Source: an uncultured Eubacteriales bacterium (lineage in GTDB: Bacteria; Bacillota; Clostridia; Christensenellales; Aristaeellaceae). Taken from it: a stretch of DNA of 64,000 nucleotides. The position numbers and the translations under genes are program-made. Below, in pieces: positions 1 to 9,368 of the stretch (the first letter of the stretch is position 1; each line of letters begins with the position of its first letter). The notes beneath the pieces are model-generated. The model was not told the origin of the DNA. It was given only the letters and a program-made list of their open reading frames with translations, and did no database searches. The stretch is taken from the NCBI GenBank assembly GCA_902765395.1, contig CACWZP010000005.1, forward strand, positions 107,706 through 171,705, read 5' to 3'.

Positions 1-1
1 C

Positions 2-3000
2 ACGTCGGACGCGCCGCTGCCGGTCAGCGTCCATGTGAGCTATAAGCTGGACGGCGAGGCCATTACACCCGATGAATTGGCAGGTAAGAGCGGCCATTTG
101 GAGATCACGATTGAGTATGCCGCGACGCAGACCGAGCGCGTAAATGTAGGCGGCAAGACAGAGAGTATGCCCGTGCCGTTCCTGATGGCCACCGTGATGC
201 TGGTGGATGACGACGTTTATGACAACATTGAGGTCACCAACGGAAAGGTCATCGACGCCGGCAACATGAAGGCTGTGCTATGCTACGGCCTGCCGGGCGT
301 CTACGAGGCGCTCCACTTGGACGAGTACGACGATCTTGACATTGATATTCCCTCGACCTCTATCATCACGGCGGATGTGACGGATTATTCCTCCTCCGGC
401 AGCTATACGATTGCTACCAATTCCATATTCAACAGCATCGGAGAAAACAATGACCTGAACCTGGACACGGGAAGCCTGACGGACGATTTGGACGATGCCA
501 TCACCCAGCTGATGGACGGCGTGGATCAGCTTTACGAAGGCATGGGCGAGCTGAGGGACGGCGCGGAGACCCTACATGACGGCACCGGCAGTCTGCTGGA
601 TGGCGCGGAACAACTGAACGACGGCCTGGGTACCCTGATGGAAAACGCGCCCGATCTTGCGGACGGCGTGGACGCATTGTTGGACGGTGCGGAGCAGTTG
701 GACGGCGGCGCGAGCGATCTGCTGGATGGCACTCAACAGCTGCATGACGGAACTGGCAATCTGCTGGATGGCGCGGAACAGCTTCACGACGGTGCGGGAA
801 GCCTTCTGGACGGCGTGGAGCAGCTTCACGACGGTACGGGAAGCCTTCTGGATGGCGCGGAGCAACTGAATGACGGTTTGGGTACGCTGGCGGACAGCGC
901 GCCTGATCTGGCAGACGGCGTGGACGCATTGCTGGACGGCGCGCAGCAGCTCAATGATGGCATCGGGAGCCTGCTGGATGGTGCGAATCAGGTAGACGAA
1001 GGCGCTGCCGCGCTGCTGGATGGCGTGGAACAATTGGATGAAGGCATTGAAACGTTGTCGGACGGGCTTTCAGAGATCGATGAGAACAGCGACGCGCTGG
1101 TTGATGGAGCGCGGCAAATCTTTGAGGCGATTATCGATTCCGCCAACGACGGCCTGGAGGAAAAGCGCGCGGACTTTGCCAAACTGCATATCGAACTGCA
1201 CACGCTGACAATAGACAACTACAGTCAGGAGCTCGCCCGTTTGAAGCGCGAATTGCTCACGAATGTCGAAGATTATGTCTACGAGCAGGCGAACGCCATC
1301 CTTGAGAGGAAGGTACGGGAGGCAGTCTATGCGGAGGTTGCCCGCCAGGTGCGCGAAGGTGCGTATGAGAAGGTGGTCGAGGCGGTCACCGAAGCCGCGC
1401 GGGAAAAGGTAAGGACGCAGGTCGAAGCCGCTGTGGCGGAGGTCGTCCGGCAAAAGGTGGAGGAAGGCGCGCGCGAGCAGGTACGCGAGCAGGTCGTCGC
1501 CGCTGTGCGGGAGCAGGTGGCTCAAAAGGTAGAGGCCGGCGTCGGAGAGGTCGTTCGCCAGAGGGTTGGGGAAGGCGCGCGAGAGCAGGTCCGTGCAAAG
1601 GTGGAAGCCGCCGTATTGGAACAGGTCCGCGCCGCAGTTGAAGCCGCTGCACGGGCCAAGGTTGAGGCTGCTGTGCGCCATCCGGATGAGGCGACAATCA
1701 GCGCCCAAGTGGAGCAGCAGATGCAGTCAGAAGCCGTACAGGCGCAGATCGAGGCTGCCGTAGCGGAACAGATGGCGTCTGAAGCCGTGCAAGCCCTGAT
1801 TGATTCTCAGTTGGATTCAGCGATCCGTCCACAGGTTGAAGCGGCTGTAGAAGCACAGGTGCGTTCCGGCGTGAAAGCGGCCGTTGAAGCGCAGGTACGG
1901 GCACAGGTGACAGCCGCTGTGGAAGCCGAGGTACGTCAGGCTATCATTGAACAGCTTTCGGGCCAGATTACCCCAACCCCCACGCCTACCGAAGCGCCAA
2001 CGGAGGAGCCCACAGAGGCACCCACCCAGGAGCCCACGGAAGAGCCCACGGAAGAGCCCACACAGGACCCTGACGAGGATCCGACAAAGGAACCCACAGA
2101 GGAGCCGACCGAGGAACCCACTGAGGAGTCCACGGAAGCACCCGCCAAGGAGCCCACCGAGGAGCCCACGGAAGCACCTACCGAAAAGCCCGCGGAGACC
2201 GGAAAGCCTGCGGAGACCGAGGGGTCTGCGGAGGCCGAGAAACACACGGAGACCGAGAGGCCCGCGGAGATCGGAAAGCCCGCGGAGACCGAGGAGTCTG
2301 CGGAGACCGAGAAGGCCACGGAGACCGAGAAGGCCACGGAGACCGAGAAGGCCGCAGAAACTCAGAAGCCCGCGGAAACCGAAAAGCCCGCAGAAACCGA
2401 AAAGGTCGCGGAAACTCAGAAGCCCGAGCATGTCGAAAAGTCTGATAAAATCGAAAAAACAACAGAGACAGAAGCACCCAAAACGGAGAAAGCCGAGGAT
2501 AAGAAAGCCGAGGATAATCCCGATGAAGGAAAGCACGAGGAGAAGAAAACTGAGGAGCAGACCGCCGAGGAAAAGCCCGAAGAGAAAAATGCTGGAGAAA
2601 ACCAGTCCGCGTTTTTGCTGACTTTTTCCGCGTTGGCTGAGGAGAGCGATATTGATTCCCAAGTGGAAGCATTGGTCGCTCAGAAAATGGCCTCTGAAGA
2701 AATCAAGGCCAGGATCGACAGTCTGGTCAGCCAGCAGATGGCCTCGGGAGCGGTCCAATCGCAGATCAACGCTGCTGTTGAAGCAAAGATGGCGGAGGAT
2801 GAAACGCAGGCTCAGATCGACGCTGCCGTTGAGGCCAAGAAGAATGATCCCGACGTTCGCGCACAGGCGGAGGATGAGGCCGAGAAGCAGGTTCGGGTCC
2901 AAGTTGAAGCGGCTGCGCGGCAGAAGATCATCGACGCCATTACGAACCTTTCGGAAGAAGAGATAGCCGCAATTGTCGAGCAGCAGATGGCCAGTAGCGC

Positions 3001-4549
3001 CGTTCAAGCGCAGATGGAAGCTGCTGTAAACGAACAGATGGCTTCTGACGAGATCACCGCCGCAATCGAGAGCAATACGGACGCACAGATGGCCACTGAT
3101 GAGGTGCAGGCGATGATCGAGGCAGAGTATGAGAACCAGATGGCATCCGATACCGTCCAGCAGACCATCGCGGAGAAGATCGAGGAACAGATGGCCACTG
3201 ACGAGGTGCAGACCATCATTGAAGCGAACACTGACGAACAGATGGCATCCGATACCGTTCAGGCGATGATTGAGGCGGAGTATGGGAACCAAATGGCATC
3301 CGATACCGTCCGACAGACCATCGCGGAGAAGATTGAGGAGCAGATGGCCACTGACGAGGTGCAGGCCATCATTGAAGCCAATACCGACGAGCAGATGGCT
3401 TCCGATACCGTCCAAGCGATGATCGAAGCGGAATTCGAGAAGCAGATGGCATCCGATACTGTGGCGCAGACGATTGACGATGAGATCGAAAAGCAGATGG
3501 CTTCGGACGCGGTCAAGGCGTTGATTCAACAGAATATCGAGGAGCAATACGCGAGCGACGAAGTGCAGGCGATGATCACGCAGACTATTTCAGAGCAGAT
3601 GGCTTCCGACAAAGTAAAGAGGATCATCCGTGACAACATCGCCGATCAAAAGACCAAGCCGGAATACCTGAACAGCGTTGCAGAAGCGCTGGAGGAAAAC
3701 GGGAAGGACGGCGAAGCGTATCGCACGCTGGCAGACCTGCTGGACAGCTTGGAAAGTGTGGAGGAGTTCTACAACGGCGTCATCGACTATACCGACGCCG
3801 TGGGGCAGGCGGCATCCGGCGCGTTGGAAATCAGCGACGGCGCTTATGAATTGCTGGAAGGCGCTGAACAGCTAAAGGGCGGCACGGCCGAACTGGCCGA
3901 CGGTGCGCAGCAGGTAAACGACGGTTCCTCCGATCTGCTGGACGGCGTGCAACAGTTGAACGACGGTACCGGCGATCTGCTGGACGGCGTGCAGCAGCTG
4001 CACGACGGGTCAACCGAGTTGAGGGAAGGCGCAGAGCAGTTGGATGACGGCGCTGCCGACCTGATGGATGGCGCGCGTCAGCTGAATGAAGGTGCTGCCG
4101 ATCTTGCGGATGGCGCTGGGCAGCTGGACGACGGCGCGGGTGATTTGCTGGGCGGCACGGAGCAGCTGAGGAATGGCACCTCTGACCTCCTCGATGGCGT
4201 CGGTCAGCTGAGCGAAGGAACAGACGCGCTGCTGGACGGCGCGGGACAGCTCTACGAAGGGTCCCAGGCGCTCGTAGACGGTGCTGGGCAGCTGGACGAC
4301 GGTACAGGCGACTTGCTCGACGGCGCGAACCAGTTGTTCGACGGCATGAGCGAGTTGAAGGATGGATTGGATGAGTTCAACGATGAGGCCATTCAGAAGC
4401 TCATCAGTTACCTGAACGACGACTTTGAAACGATGTCAGACCGCGCTGAGGCTATGATCGACCTGGCCAAGGATTACACATCGTATTCTGGCATTGCTGA
4501 CAACATGACAGGCATTACACAATTCGTCATTAAAACTGACGGCATCTAA
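2..4549 (+). CDS. YhgE/Pip-like giant repeat surface protein (5' end outside window)
   Basis: The frame is open from base 2, so the GTG at 35 is probably not the start and the gene is cut by the window edge. The visible 1515 or so residues start with a beta-rich domain of the YhgE/Pip type (LDGEAITPDELAGKSG). Next come heptad-like DG repeats (LLDGAEQLHDG), a long Val/Ala/Arg coiled-coil region, a Pro-Thr-Glu stretch, a Lys/Glu/Thr stretch, a 17-residue tandem repeat region, a second block of DG repeats, and a short tail ending IKTDGI. YhgE/Pip proteins are envelope proteins that in some bacteria serve as phage receptors or sit with type VII secretion; the DG repeats are typical of the family, the internal inserts are not. 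No C-terminal membrane segment is visible, so any membrane anchor would have to lie upstream of the window. The function is not known. Confidence 0.75.
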   Translation, partial: TSDAPLPVSVHVSYKLDGEAITPDELAGKSGHLEITIEYAATQTERVNVGGKTESMPVPFLMATVMLVDDDVYDNIEVTNGKVIDAGNMKAVLCYGLPGVYEALHLDEYDDLDIDIPSTSIITADVTDYSSSGSYTIATNSIFNSIGENNDLNLDTGSLTDDLDDAITQLMDGVDQLYEGMGELRDGAETLHDGTGSLLDGAEQLNDGLGTLMENAPDLADGVDALLDGAEQLDGGASDLLDGTQQLHDGTGNLLDGAEQLHDGAGSLLDGVEQLHDGTGSLLDGAEQLNDGLGTLADSAPDLADGVDALLDGAQQLNDGIGSLLDGANQVDEGAAALLDGVEQLDEGIETLSDGLSEIDENSDALVDGARQIFEAIIDSANDGLEEKRADFAKLHIELHTLTIDNYSQELARLKRELLTNVEDYVYEQANAILERKVREAVYAEVARQVREGAYEKVVEAVTEAAREKVRTQVEAAVAEVVRQKVEEGAREQVREQVVAAVREQVAQKVEAGVGEVVRQRVGEGAREQVRAKVEAAVLEQVRAAVEAAARAKVEAAVRHPDEATISAQVEQQMQSEAVQAQIEAAVAEQMASEAVQALIDSQLDSAIRPQVEAAVEAQVRSGVKAAVEAQVRAQVTAAVEAEVRQAIIEQLSGQITPTPTPTEAPTEEPTEAPTQEPTEEPTEEPTQDPDEDPTKEPTEEPTEEPTEESTEAPAKEPTEEPTEAPTEKPAETGKPAETEGSAEAEKHTETERPAEIGKPAETEESAETEKATETEKATETEKAAETQKPAETEKPAETEKVAETQKPEHVEKSDKIEKTTETEAPKTEKAEDKKAEDNPDEGKHEEKKTEEQTAEEKPEEKNAGENQSAFLLTFSALAEESDIDSQVEALVAQKMASEEIKARIDSLVSQQMASGAVQSQINAAVEAKMAEDETQAQIDAAVEAKKNDPDVRAQAEDEAEKQVRVQVEAAARQKIIDAITNLSEEEIAAIVEQQMASSAVQAQMEAAVNEQMASDEITAAIESNTDAQMATDEVQAMIEAEYENQMASDTVQQTIAEKIEEQMATDEVQTIIEANTDEQMASDTVQAMIEAEYGNQMASDTVRQTIAEKIEEQMATDEVQAIIEANTDEQMASDTVQAMIEAEFEKQMASDTVAQTIDDEIEKQMASDAVKALIQQNIEEQYASDEVQAMITQTISEQMASDKVKRIIRDNIADQKTKPEYLNSVAEALEENGKDGEAYRTLADLLDSLESVEEFYNGVIDYTDAVGQAASGALEISDGAYELLEGAEQLKGGTAELADGAQQVNDGSSDLLDGVQQLNDGTGDLLDGVQQLHDGSTELREGAEQLDDGAADLMDGARQLNEGAADLADGAGQLDDGAGDLLGGTEQLRNGTSDLLDGVGQLSEGTDALLDGAGQLYEGSQALVDGAGQLDDGTGDLLDGANQLFDGMSELKDGLDEFNDEAIQKLISYLNDDFETMSDRAEAMIDLAKDYTSYSGIADNMTGITQFVIKTDGI
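2984..3646 (+). repeat. 51-bp tandem coding repeat with 153-bp higher-order unit
   Basis: Within the large surface protein, a 17-residue unit starting QMASD or QMATD recurs with exact 51-bp spacing, from about 2984 through 3596. Three unit types alternate (ending AEYEN, AEKIEE and EANTDE), which makes a 153-bp higher-order repeat between about 3086 and 3442. Flanking units are more divergent. This pattern indicates recent tandem amplification of a helical rod segment. Confidence 0.85.
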
Positions 4550-4566
4550 AGCGCTTGCCGGTTTGG

Positions 4567-4606
4567 TCCGCCTCTGTCAGAACGATGGGGGCGGATCTAT
4601 GATTAC
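4567..4606 (+). terminator. weak hairpin after the surface protein gene
   Basis: TCCGCC (4567-4572) can pair with GGCGGA (4590-4595), followed by a T/A-rich stretch without a clean T-run. It may end the upstream transcript. The evidence is weak. Confidence 0.25.
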
Positions 4607-4650
4607 TATATCATGTGCAGAATGAATGGGAATGAAGCGAGGTCACGACA

Positions 4651-5775
4651 ATGAATAATGTTCTTGCATACTTAGAATGGCGCGGCGATCTTTCATTCTC
4701 TCAAAGCGGCTTCAACGAGGTTGACAATCTCATACTCTCCCTTTTGAGCTATTTTGACTTCAAGGAAATGCTGCCAGCACCGGGCGAGGGGGAGATCAGT
4801 GTTGAGCAGGCGTGCCAGGTTTATTTTCATGACAGGGACATGCCTGCTCCGCCAGACGAGCCCGCAAATTCCGGCAGGACGCTGCAATGGCTGCTGTACG
4901 CCATGGCCCAATGCAGACGATACAAAAAGATGAAGCTGTCGTGCGCCGTGGATATTTTCGACAAGGACAGTGCCACACAGTTTTATGCCCTCTGCATCCA
5001 CATCAATCGGAACCGTGCCTATCTGTCCTTTCGAGGCACCGGAGACGACCTCGTGGGATGGAAGGAGGATTTTCTGCTGGCTTGTATCCCGGAAATTCCA
5101 TCTCAGCGTGAAGCGTTGAATTATTTGGAGCGGGTCGCGGCGCTTTATCCTGATAAGACCTTCATGCTGGGCGGGCACTCGAAGGGTGGCAATCTTGCTG
5201 TCTACGCCGCTGCCAGCGCGTCCGAGGAAATTCAAAACCGCATTGTGTCGGTATGGTCAAACGACGGCCCGGGCTTTCAAAATGAGATGCTCATCTCAGA
5301 TGGGTATCAGAGGATTGCTTTCGCTGTTCATCACATCGTTCCAAAATCCTCCGTCGTCGGGATGCTCCTGGCACATGACGAGCATTATAAAATCGTTGAC
5401 AGCTCTCAGGTTGGTCTGTTACAGCATGACGGCTTTTCATGGGTTGTTTCCGGGAATCATTTTATCGAGCTGGAGGAGCTGACGATCCAAAGCGTCAAAG
5501 CAGATCGCGCCATCAGCAAATGGCTTCAGGGACTATCCCTTGAAGAACGCAGGCAATTCGTTGACTGCCTATTTGACGTACTATATGCTTCAGGGGTGAC
5601 AACGCTTTCAGAGGTACGGAGGGATAAGCTGAAGGCGCTGACCGCTTCTTTACCACACGTCAAGGAAATTCCAAAGGATAGTCGGGAACGAATCATAGAA
5701 TTCCTGGTTTTGCTCCGCCAAATTATCAGAAGACTGAGCATTGAAAGCAAACTGGATCGAATAAAAAAGCATTGA
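4651..5775 (+). CDS. DUF2974 (Mbeg1-like) alpha/beta-hydrolase family protein
   Basis: This 374-residue protein starts at an ATG with a GAGG-type ribosome site just upstream. It opens with the MNNVLAYLEWRGDLSF signature of DUF2974 proteins. Around residue 175 it has GGHSKGGNLA, which contains the nucleophile-elbow motif G-H-S-K-G of lipase-like alpha/beta hydrolases; the conserved SFRGTGDD stretch lies before it. No signal peptide is visible, so it is probably cytoplasmic. The substrate is unknown. It sits about 100 bases after the surface protein gene and 29 bases before the next gene, so the last two may be co-transcribed. Confidence 0.8.
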   Translation: MNNVLAYLEWRGDLSFSQSGFNEVDNLILSLLSYFDFKEMLPAPGEGEISVEQACQVYFHDRDMPAPPDEPANSGRTLQWLLYAMAQCRRYKKMKLSCAVDIFDKDSATQFYALCIHINRNRAYLSFRGTGDDLVGWKEDFLLACIPEIPSQREALNYLERVAALYPDKTFMLGGHSKGGNLAVYAAASASEEIQNRIVSVWSNDGPGFQNEMLISDGYQRIAFAVHHIVPKSSVVGMLLAHDEHYKIVDSSQVGLLQHDGFSWVVSGNHFIELEELTIQSVKADRAISKWLQGLSLEERRQFVDCLFDVLYASGVTTLSEVRRDKLKALTASLPHVKEIPKDSRERIIEFLVLLRQIIRRLSIESKLDRIKKH

Positions 5776-5804
5776 TAATATATACGAAAAGCAGAGGTGC
5801 TCCC

Positions 5805-6986
5805 TTGAACCATACATTGCGCATAATTGCATTGGTATTGATAACGGCGCTGCTGGGCAATTGCGGTGAAGTTGCTTTTGCGACATCTGTTGCATTTTCC
5901 GAAGTATCGCTATTTGCAGTAAATGTCGGCAAGGGCGACGCCCTCTTGCTCAGGGTCGGTGCATGGACGGGACTGATTGATACCGGAAAAGCTCGCGCCA
6001 TGGGACGAGTGGCACGGGCTCTTGAAATGCTTGGCATCGAACATTTGGATGCGGTGTTCCTGACCCACACCGATAAGGACCATGCGGGAGGACTTGAATG
6101 GCTTGCCAGGAGCGATATTGTTGTGGATATGTGGTACGCATCGGCTATGTTCATAGGCGTCAAGGAAACGAAGCACCCCGCGGTAAAAGCGGCGGCGATG
6201 CGCGGACAGGAAGTGTGCTGGCTCCAGCGCGGCGATGAAGTGCAACTGGAGGGCGGTACGGTGCTGCGGGTCCTGGCACCAGCTTCGCTATCTGAGGACA
6301 AGGATAATAACAACTCTCTTGTGATGATGTTGAAGAGCGACCAGGGCAGGATACTGCTCACCGGCGACATGGAACTTCCTGAAGAGGCAGAGCTGCTTTC
6401 CTATAGGGATGATCTTGCCTGCGAGGTGCTCAAGGTCGCCAATCATGCCGATGACGATACGACCAGCGATATCTTTGCCCAAGCTGTGTCAGCGCAGATC
6501 GCAGTAATATCGACCGACAGCCTCGAAAAACCCGGCACTCCTGATCCCGACGTGATTTGCCATCTGGAAGCGGCGGACAGCCAGGTGATTGTGACCCAAG
6601 ACGCCGAGTTGGGGTGGATGGTATCACTGTCTGACGGTGTAGCAACAGCTCGCGCGGTGAATATCGACGCGCCTTTGACATCGGGTATCTTTATTATGGA
6701 GGTGGATGCCTCGGATGACAGAATCTTCCTGGGTAATTACTCCGGAAGAAGTATCGATCTCGGTGGCTTTTACCTGCACTCCAGTCGGGGAGATGAGTTG
6801 TTCACATTCCCGGACAACGTGTTCATTGCCCCTGGAGATACGCTTGTCATAGGCACCAACTCCACAGAAGGACGATTGGATTTATTGTGGGACGACGAGA
6901 AGGTCGTTCATAAGAAGAATACCGACACAATCACGCTGTATGACCCATTTGGCCGTTTTATCGACAGCTGTGAGAATGGAAAATAA
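5805..6986 (+). CDS. Secreted metallo-beta-lactamase-fold (ComEC-C-like) protein with lamin-tail domain
   Basis: The TTG at 5805 is preferred over an in-frame TTG at 5772, because AGAGGTG (5793-5799) precedes it at normal spacing. The protein then starts with a hydrophobic signal-like segment (MNHTLRIIALVLITALLG); the Cys after NG-rich residues could also make it a lipoprotein. The main domain has the metal-binding signature THTDKDHAGG and LLTGDME, as in the hydrolase domain of ComEC/Rec2 and related phosphodiesterases. The last 110 or so residues (IFIMEVDASDDRIFLGNYSG onward) look like a lamin-tail domain, which is found at the ends of many secreted nucleases. An extracellular nuclease or phosphodiesterase is plausible but unproven. 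Confidence 0.75.
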   Translation: MNHTLRIIALVLITALLGNCGEVAFATSVAFSEVSLFAVNVGKGDALLLRVGAWTGLIDTGKARAMGRVARALEMLGIEHLDAVFLTHTDKDHAGGLEWLARSDIVVDMWYASAMFIGVKETKHPAVKAAAMRGQEVCWLQRGDEVQLEGGTVLRVLAPASLSEDKDNNNSLVMMLKSDQGRILLTGDMELPEEAELLSYRDDLACEVLKVANHADDDTTSDIFAQAVSAQIAVISTDSLEKPGTPDPDVICHLEAADSQVIVTQDAELGWMVSLSDGVATARAVNIDAPLTSGIFIMEVDASDDRIFLGNYSGRSIDLGGFYLHSSRGDELFTFPDNVFIAPGDTLVIGTNSTEGRLDLLWDDEKVVHKKNTDTITLYDPFGRFIDSCENGK

Positions 6987-7045
6987 CAGATAACACATGT
7001 CTTAGAATTAGATTTCGATCTATCAACATTTTAACGAAATCACGA

Positions 7046-8626
7046 TCACAGCTGTTGTCTCTCATTCATAGATAAAGCGTTTTCACCAAGGATAAACTTG
7101 ACATTCCCGGCAATGACCCGCATTTGCTTTCGCTGCTCTGCCAGCAGGCGCAATGCCGCCCTCTGCTGGTCGCGCTGGCGGGACAGGCGAGACTTCTCCG
7201 CTTTCAATTCCTTCATCGACGGGAATGTTCCGTCAGGTGAAGCGGCCTTCAGATGGCTGACGGCATTTTCATACTCGTCGATCTCGGCCTTATGTGCAGT
7301 ACGAAAAGCGCCCTTGTCCCCAGCTGAGAGAAACTGCCGGTACAATGCCTTATGGGAAAGGTATAGTCCAGTATAGTGGATGCGTTCGTTTATCGCCGTC
7401 AGAGCGTTCTGCGTCTCGCGCAGATCCGCGGAGGCTTGCTTGTATTGTGCCTCCGCCTGATCTGCCGCTTCTGCCAGCTTGTCCACGGTTCCAATGCCAT
7501 GCTCCTGGATGTAGGCGATTGTCCGTGCCATCTCCTGCAAATTGGACAGGGCGACCTGCCGGGCGTAGGCGCGGCTCTGCTGTGCCTTGACGCAGGTTTG
7601 CAGATCGACCACCAGCCGAAGCTCGGAATGGATGAAGAAGATGCGCGGCATTCCCTGGAACTCTGGCCGTCGCTGTTCTTCCTCCTGCTGCTGAAAACCC
7701 GCGATGCGCTCCGCGATCTGTTCTCGTTCGTAGATTCTTCCAAGCATCCTGCCGCGAATGGGCTTCTCGCGGTCAGGGTGCTTGTAGGAGATCACTCCAC
7801 GCGAAAAGCGAACGGCGATGCCAAACTGTTCCCGCATGATGCGGATGAAGTCCTGCTCATCCTTCGTCATTTCTACGGCCCTGTCCACGGCCTGCCGGAG
7901 TTGCTCTTTTATCGTGCTGTACTTGGTGTGAACCGGCTCGTAGCCGTCCTCACGGATTCGCCGGTTCCTCTCGTCCATCTTCTGCTGTCCGCGCTGGCGT
8001 TCCCAATACTCACGATTGGTTACGAGTCTGTCCGTTTTTAGTGAGATGTCATTGGGATACAGGTGTTCCCTCTCACAAATCGCATTTAGCTTTTCGTGCA
8101 TCCTCATCGTCAGTTTGTCCGTGGGATGGTGCTTGAAGCCCGCCTTTGCATCTATCGGCTCCTCCATGAAATCCTGCCACGGCACATCCAGCTTTCGCAG
8201 GCTGTTCAGTACGATATGGCAATGGAGATTGCCGCTGTGATTATGGCCGTCCGTATGGGTCACGATCAAGGTTTGATGTCCGGCAAAGAAATGCTTTGCA
8301 AATTCCACGCCGATGGCCTGCACCTTCTCAGGGGTCAGTCCATGATCCGGCACGTCCCGCGGGTCGAAGCTGATGATGTAATGATGCGCCTTGCGGTCAT
8401 TCTTCCCCAGGTTCTTATGCCAAAGCCGGTTCAGCTCCGTACACTCTGTGTTGAACGTGAACGGGTCGCAGTTGAGTGCGTCCAATAGATACCCTTCCCG
8501 CAGGATCATGTCCCCGTTCTCATCGAGGATGGGCTTCTGCGTATGGCTGTCATGCTGGAACAGCAGATACCGCTGCATCTGCCCATAGTCACTATTTTTT
8601 ACGGCGATATGCTTCAGAATAGCCAC
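7046..8626 (-). CDS. MobP-type conjugative relaxase
   Basis: This 526-residue protein would nick the element at oriT and stay attached to the transferred strand. The HUH-type metal site is visible around residues 121-137 (VTHTDGHNHSGNLHCHIVLN), as in VirD2/MobP relaxases. Candidate catalytic tyrosines lie near the N-terminus (NSDYGQMQRY). The second half is helical and charged. A longer reading from 8656 exists, but the GTG at 8626 has a GGGAGGCG ribosome site at good spacing and gives the expected MAILKHIAVKNS start. It overlaps the end of mobC by 35 bases, so the two are translationally linked. It converges with the gene ending at 6986. Confidence 0.9.
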   Translation of the reverse strand: MAILKHIAVKNSDYGQMQRYLLFQHDSHTQKPILDENGDMILREGYLLDALNCDPFTFNTECTELNRLWHKNLGKNDRKAHHYIISFDPRDVPDHGLTPEKVQAIGVEFAKHFFAGHQTLIVTHTDGHNHSGNLHCHIVLNSLRKLDVPWQDFMEEPIDAKAGFKHHPTDKLTMRMHEKLNAICEREHLYPNDISLKTDRLVTNREYWERQRGQQKMDERNRRIREDGYEPVHTKYSTIKEQLRQAVDRAVEMTKDEQDFIRIMREQFGIAVRFSRGVISYKHPDREKPIRGRMLGRIYEREQIAERIAGFQQQEEEQRRPEFQGMPRIFFIHSELRLVVDLQTCVKAQQSRAYARQVALSNLQEMARTIAYIQEHGIGTVDKLAEAADQAEAQYKQASADLRETQNALTAINERIHYTGLYLSHKALYRQFLSAGDKGAFRTAHKAEIDEYENAVSHLKAASPDGTFPSMKELKAEKSRLSRQRDQQRAALRLLAEQRKQMRVIAGNVKFILGENALSMNERQQL

Positions 8627-8990
8627 GGAACTCGCCTCCCATCTTCTCAACCTCATATTTCATGGCGTACAACTCGGAGATGGCGCGCTGGGTGCGCTCG
8701 TACATCTCCCTGGAGCGAACGCCGCCGCCGTTGTAGTGGTGGGCGATCTGATTGAGGTTAGAGCCGATTTTCCCAAATTCGGCAATCAGCTTTTTCAGCA
8801 TGGGCACCTCGGCCACGATCTCCTGACGGACAACGACTTTTCCCTTGATTACCATGCGTCGGATATATTCGGACACGCTCAGGTCGGCGGCGCGGGCTGC
8901 CGCTTCAATCTTGTTGTAGGTAGCCTGATCGAACCTGACACCGACGAATCGTTCTTTCGGCGCGTCTGGCCGTGTATTCTTCTTCCTCAT
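8592..8990 (-). CDS. mobC: MobC-like mobilization accessory protein
   Basis: This 132-residue protein has an N-terminal ribbon-helix-helix DNA-binding part (FVGVRFDQATYNKIEAAARA) and the C-terminal MobC region with IGSNLNQIAHHYN. MobC proteins bind oriT and help the relaxase open the strands. The start has GAGGAGG just upstream. A perfect hairpin at 9001-9019 lies directly before the ribosome site. The gene is immediately upstream of the relaxase. Confidence 0.9.
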   Translation of the reverse strand: MRKKNTRPDAPKERFVGVRFDQATYNKIEAAARAADLSVSEYIRRMVIKGKVVVRQEIVAEVPMLKKLIAEFGKIGSNLNQIAHHYNGGGVRSREMYERTQRAISELYAMKYEVEKMGGEFRGYSEAYRRKK

Positions 8991-9000
8991 CGTTCCTCCT

Positions 9001-9359
9001 CATGGCGCTTGCCGCCATGCTGTGAATGAAATGAACCAACCGCGCTCTGCGCGGATAAGCGGGTATGGGGAAAGTCCCCATCAAGATTCCGGTTTGACAG
9101 AAGTGGATACACTTTTGTTAAACGCGGAGGATCTTGCTCTGGAAGAAATCGACAGACCTGCGGCCTGTGCGATTTCTGATTGAAAAAGATGCCGTCCGAC
9201 CCCGTCGTAACGGTGGCTGTGAACGGCATCATACCTCGTTTTGATAGGAAATTCCGCGGGAACCGCGGAATGACCATGTAGTGAATCCGTAGGAGAAAAG
9301 TAGCCGGAGTAGCTACTTTTCCCTTGCCATAAAACAGGAACGTAGTCGAAGCGACTACG
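9001..9359. other. Hairpin-rich intergenic region, candidate oriT
   Basis: This gap between mobC and dnaC holds perfect or near-perfect inverted repeats at 9001-9019 (CATGGCG), 9040-9054 (CCGCGC, loop TCT), 9066-9080 (TGGGGA, loop AAG), 9145-9176 (GAAATCGACAG, one bulge), 9188-9230 (GATGCCGT, with an inner CCGT/ACGG stem), 9251-9271 (ATTCCGCGG, loop GAA), 9295-9321 (GAAAAGTAGC, 7-base loop) and 9341-9359 (CGTAGTCG, loop AAG). oriT normally lies beside mobC and the relaxase gene, so this is the likely place. The nick site cannot be read directly. A 96-codon open frame here is not credible as a gene. Confidence 0.6.
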
Positions 9360-9368
9360 AAATGCTAT

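Noticed and set aside
6987-7045. Left attachment site with a copy of the tRNA-Leu 3' end
   Set aside because: No match to the tRNA-Leu 3' sequence is present in this gap; only a weak 7-bp inverted repeat (GATTTCG/CGAAATC, 7011-7041) is seen.
8987-9277. 96-codon minus-strand ORF upstream of mobC
   Set aside because: It runs through the hairpin array, overlaps the mobC start and has no recognisable protein features. The palindromes explain the sequence better.
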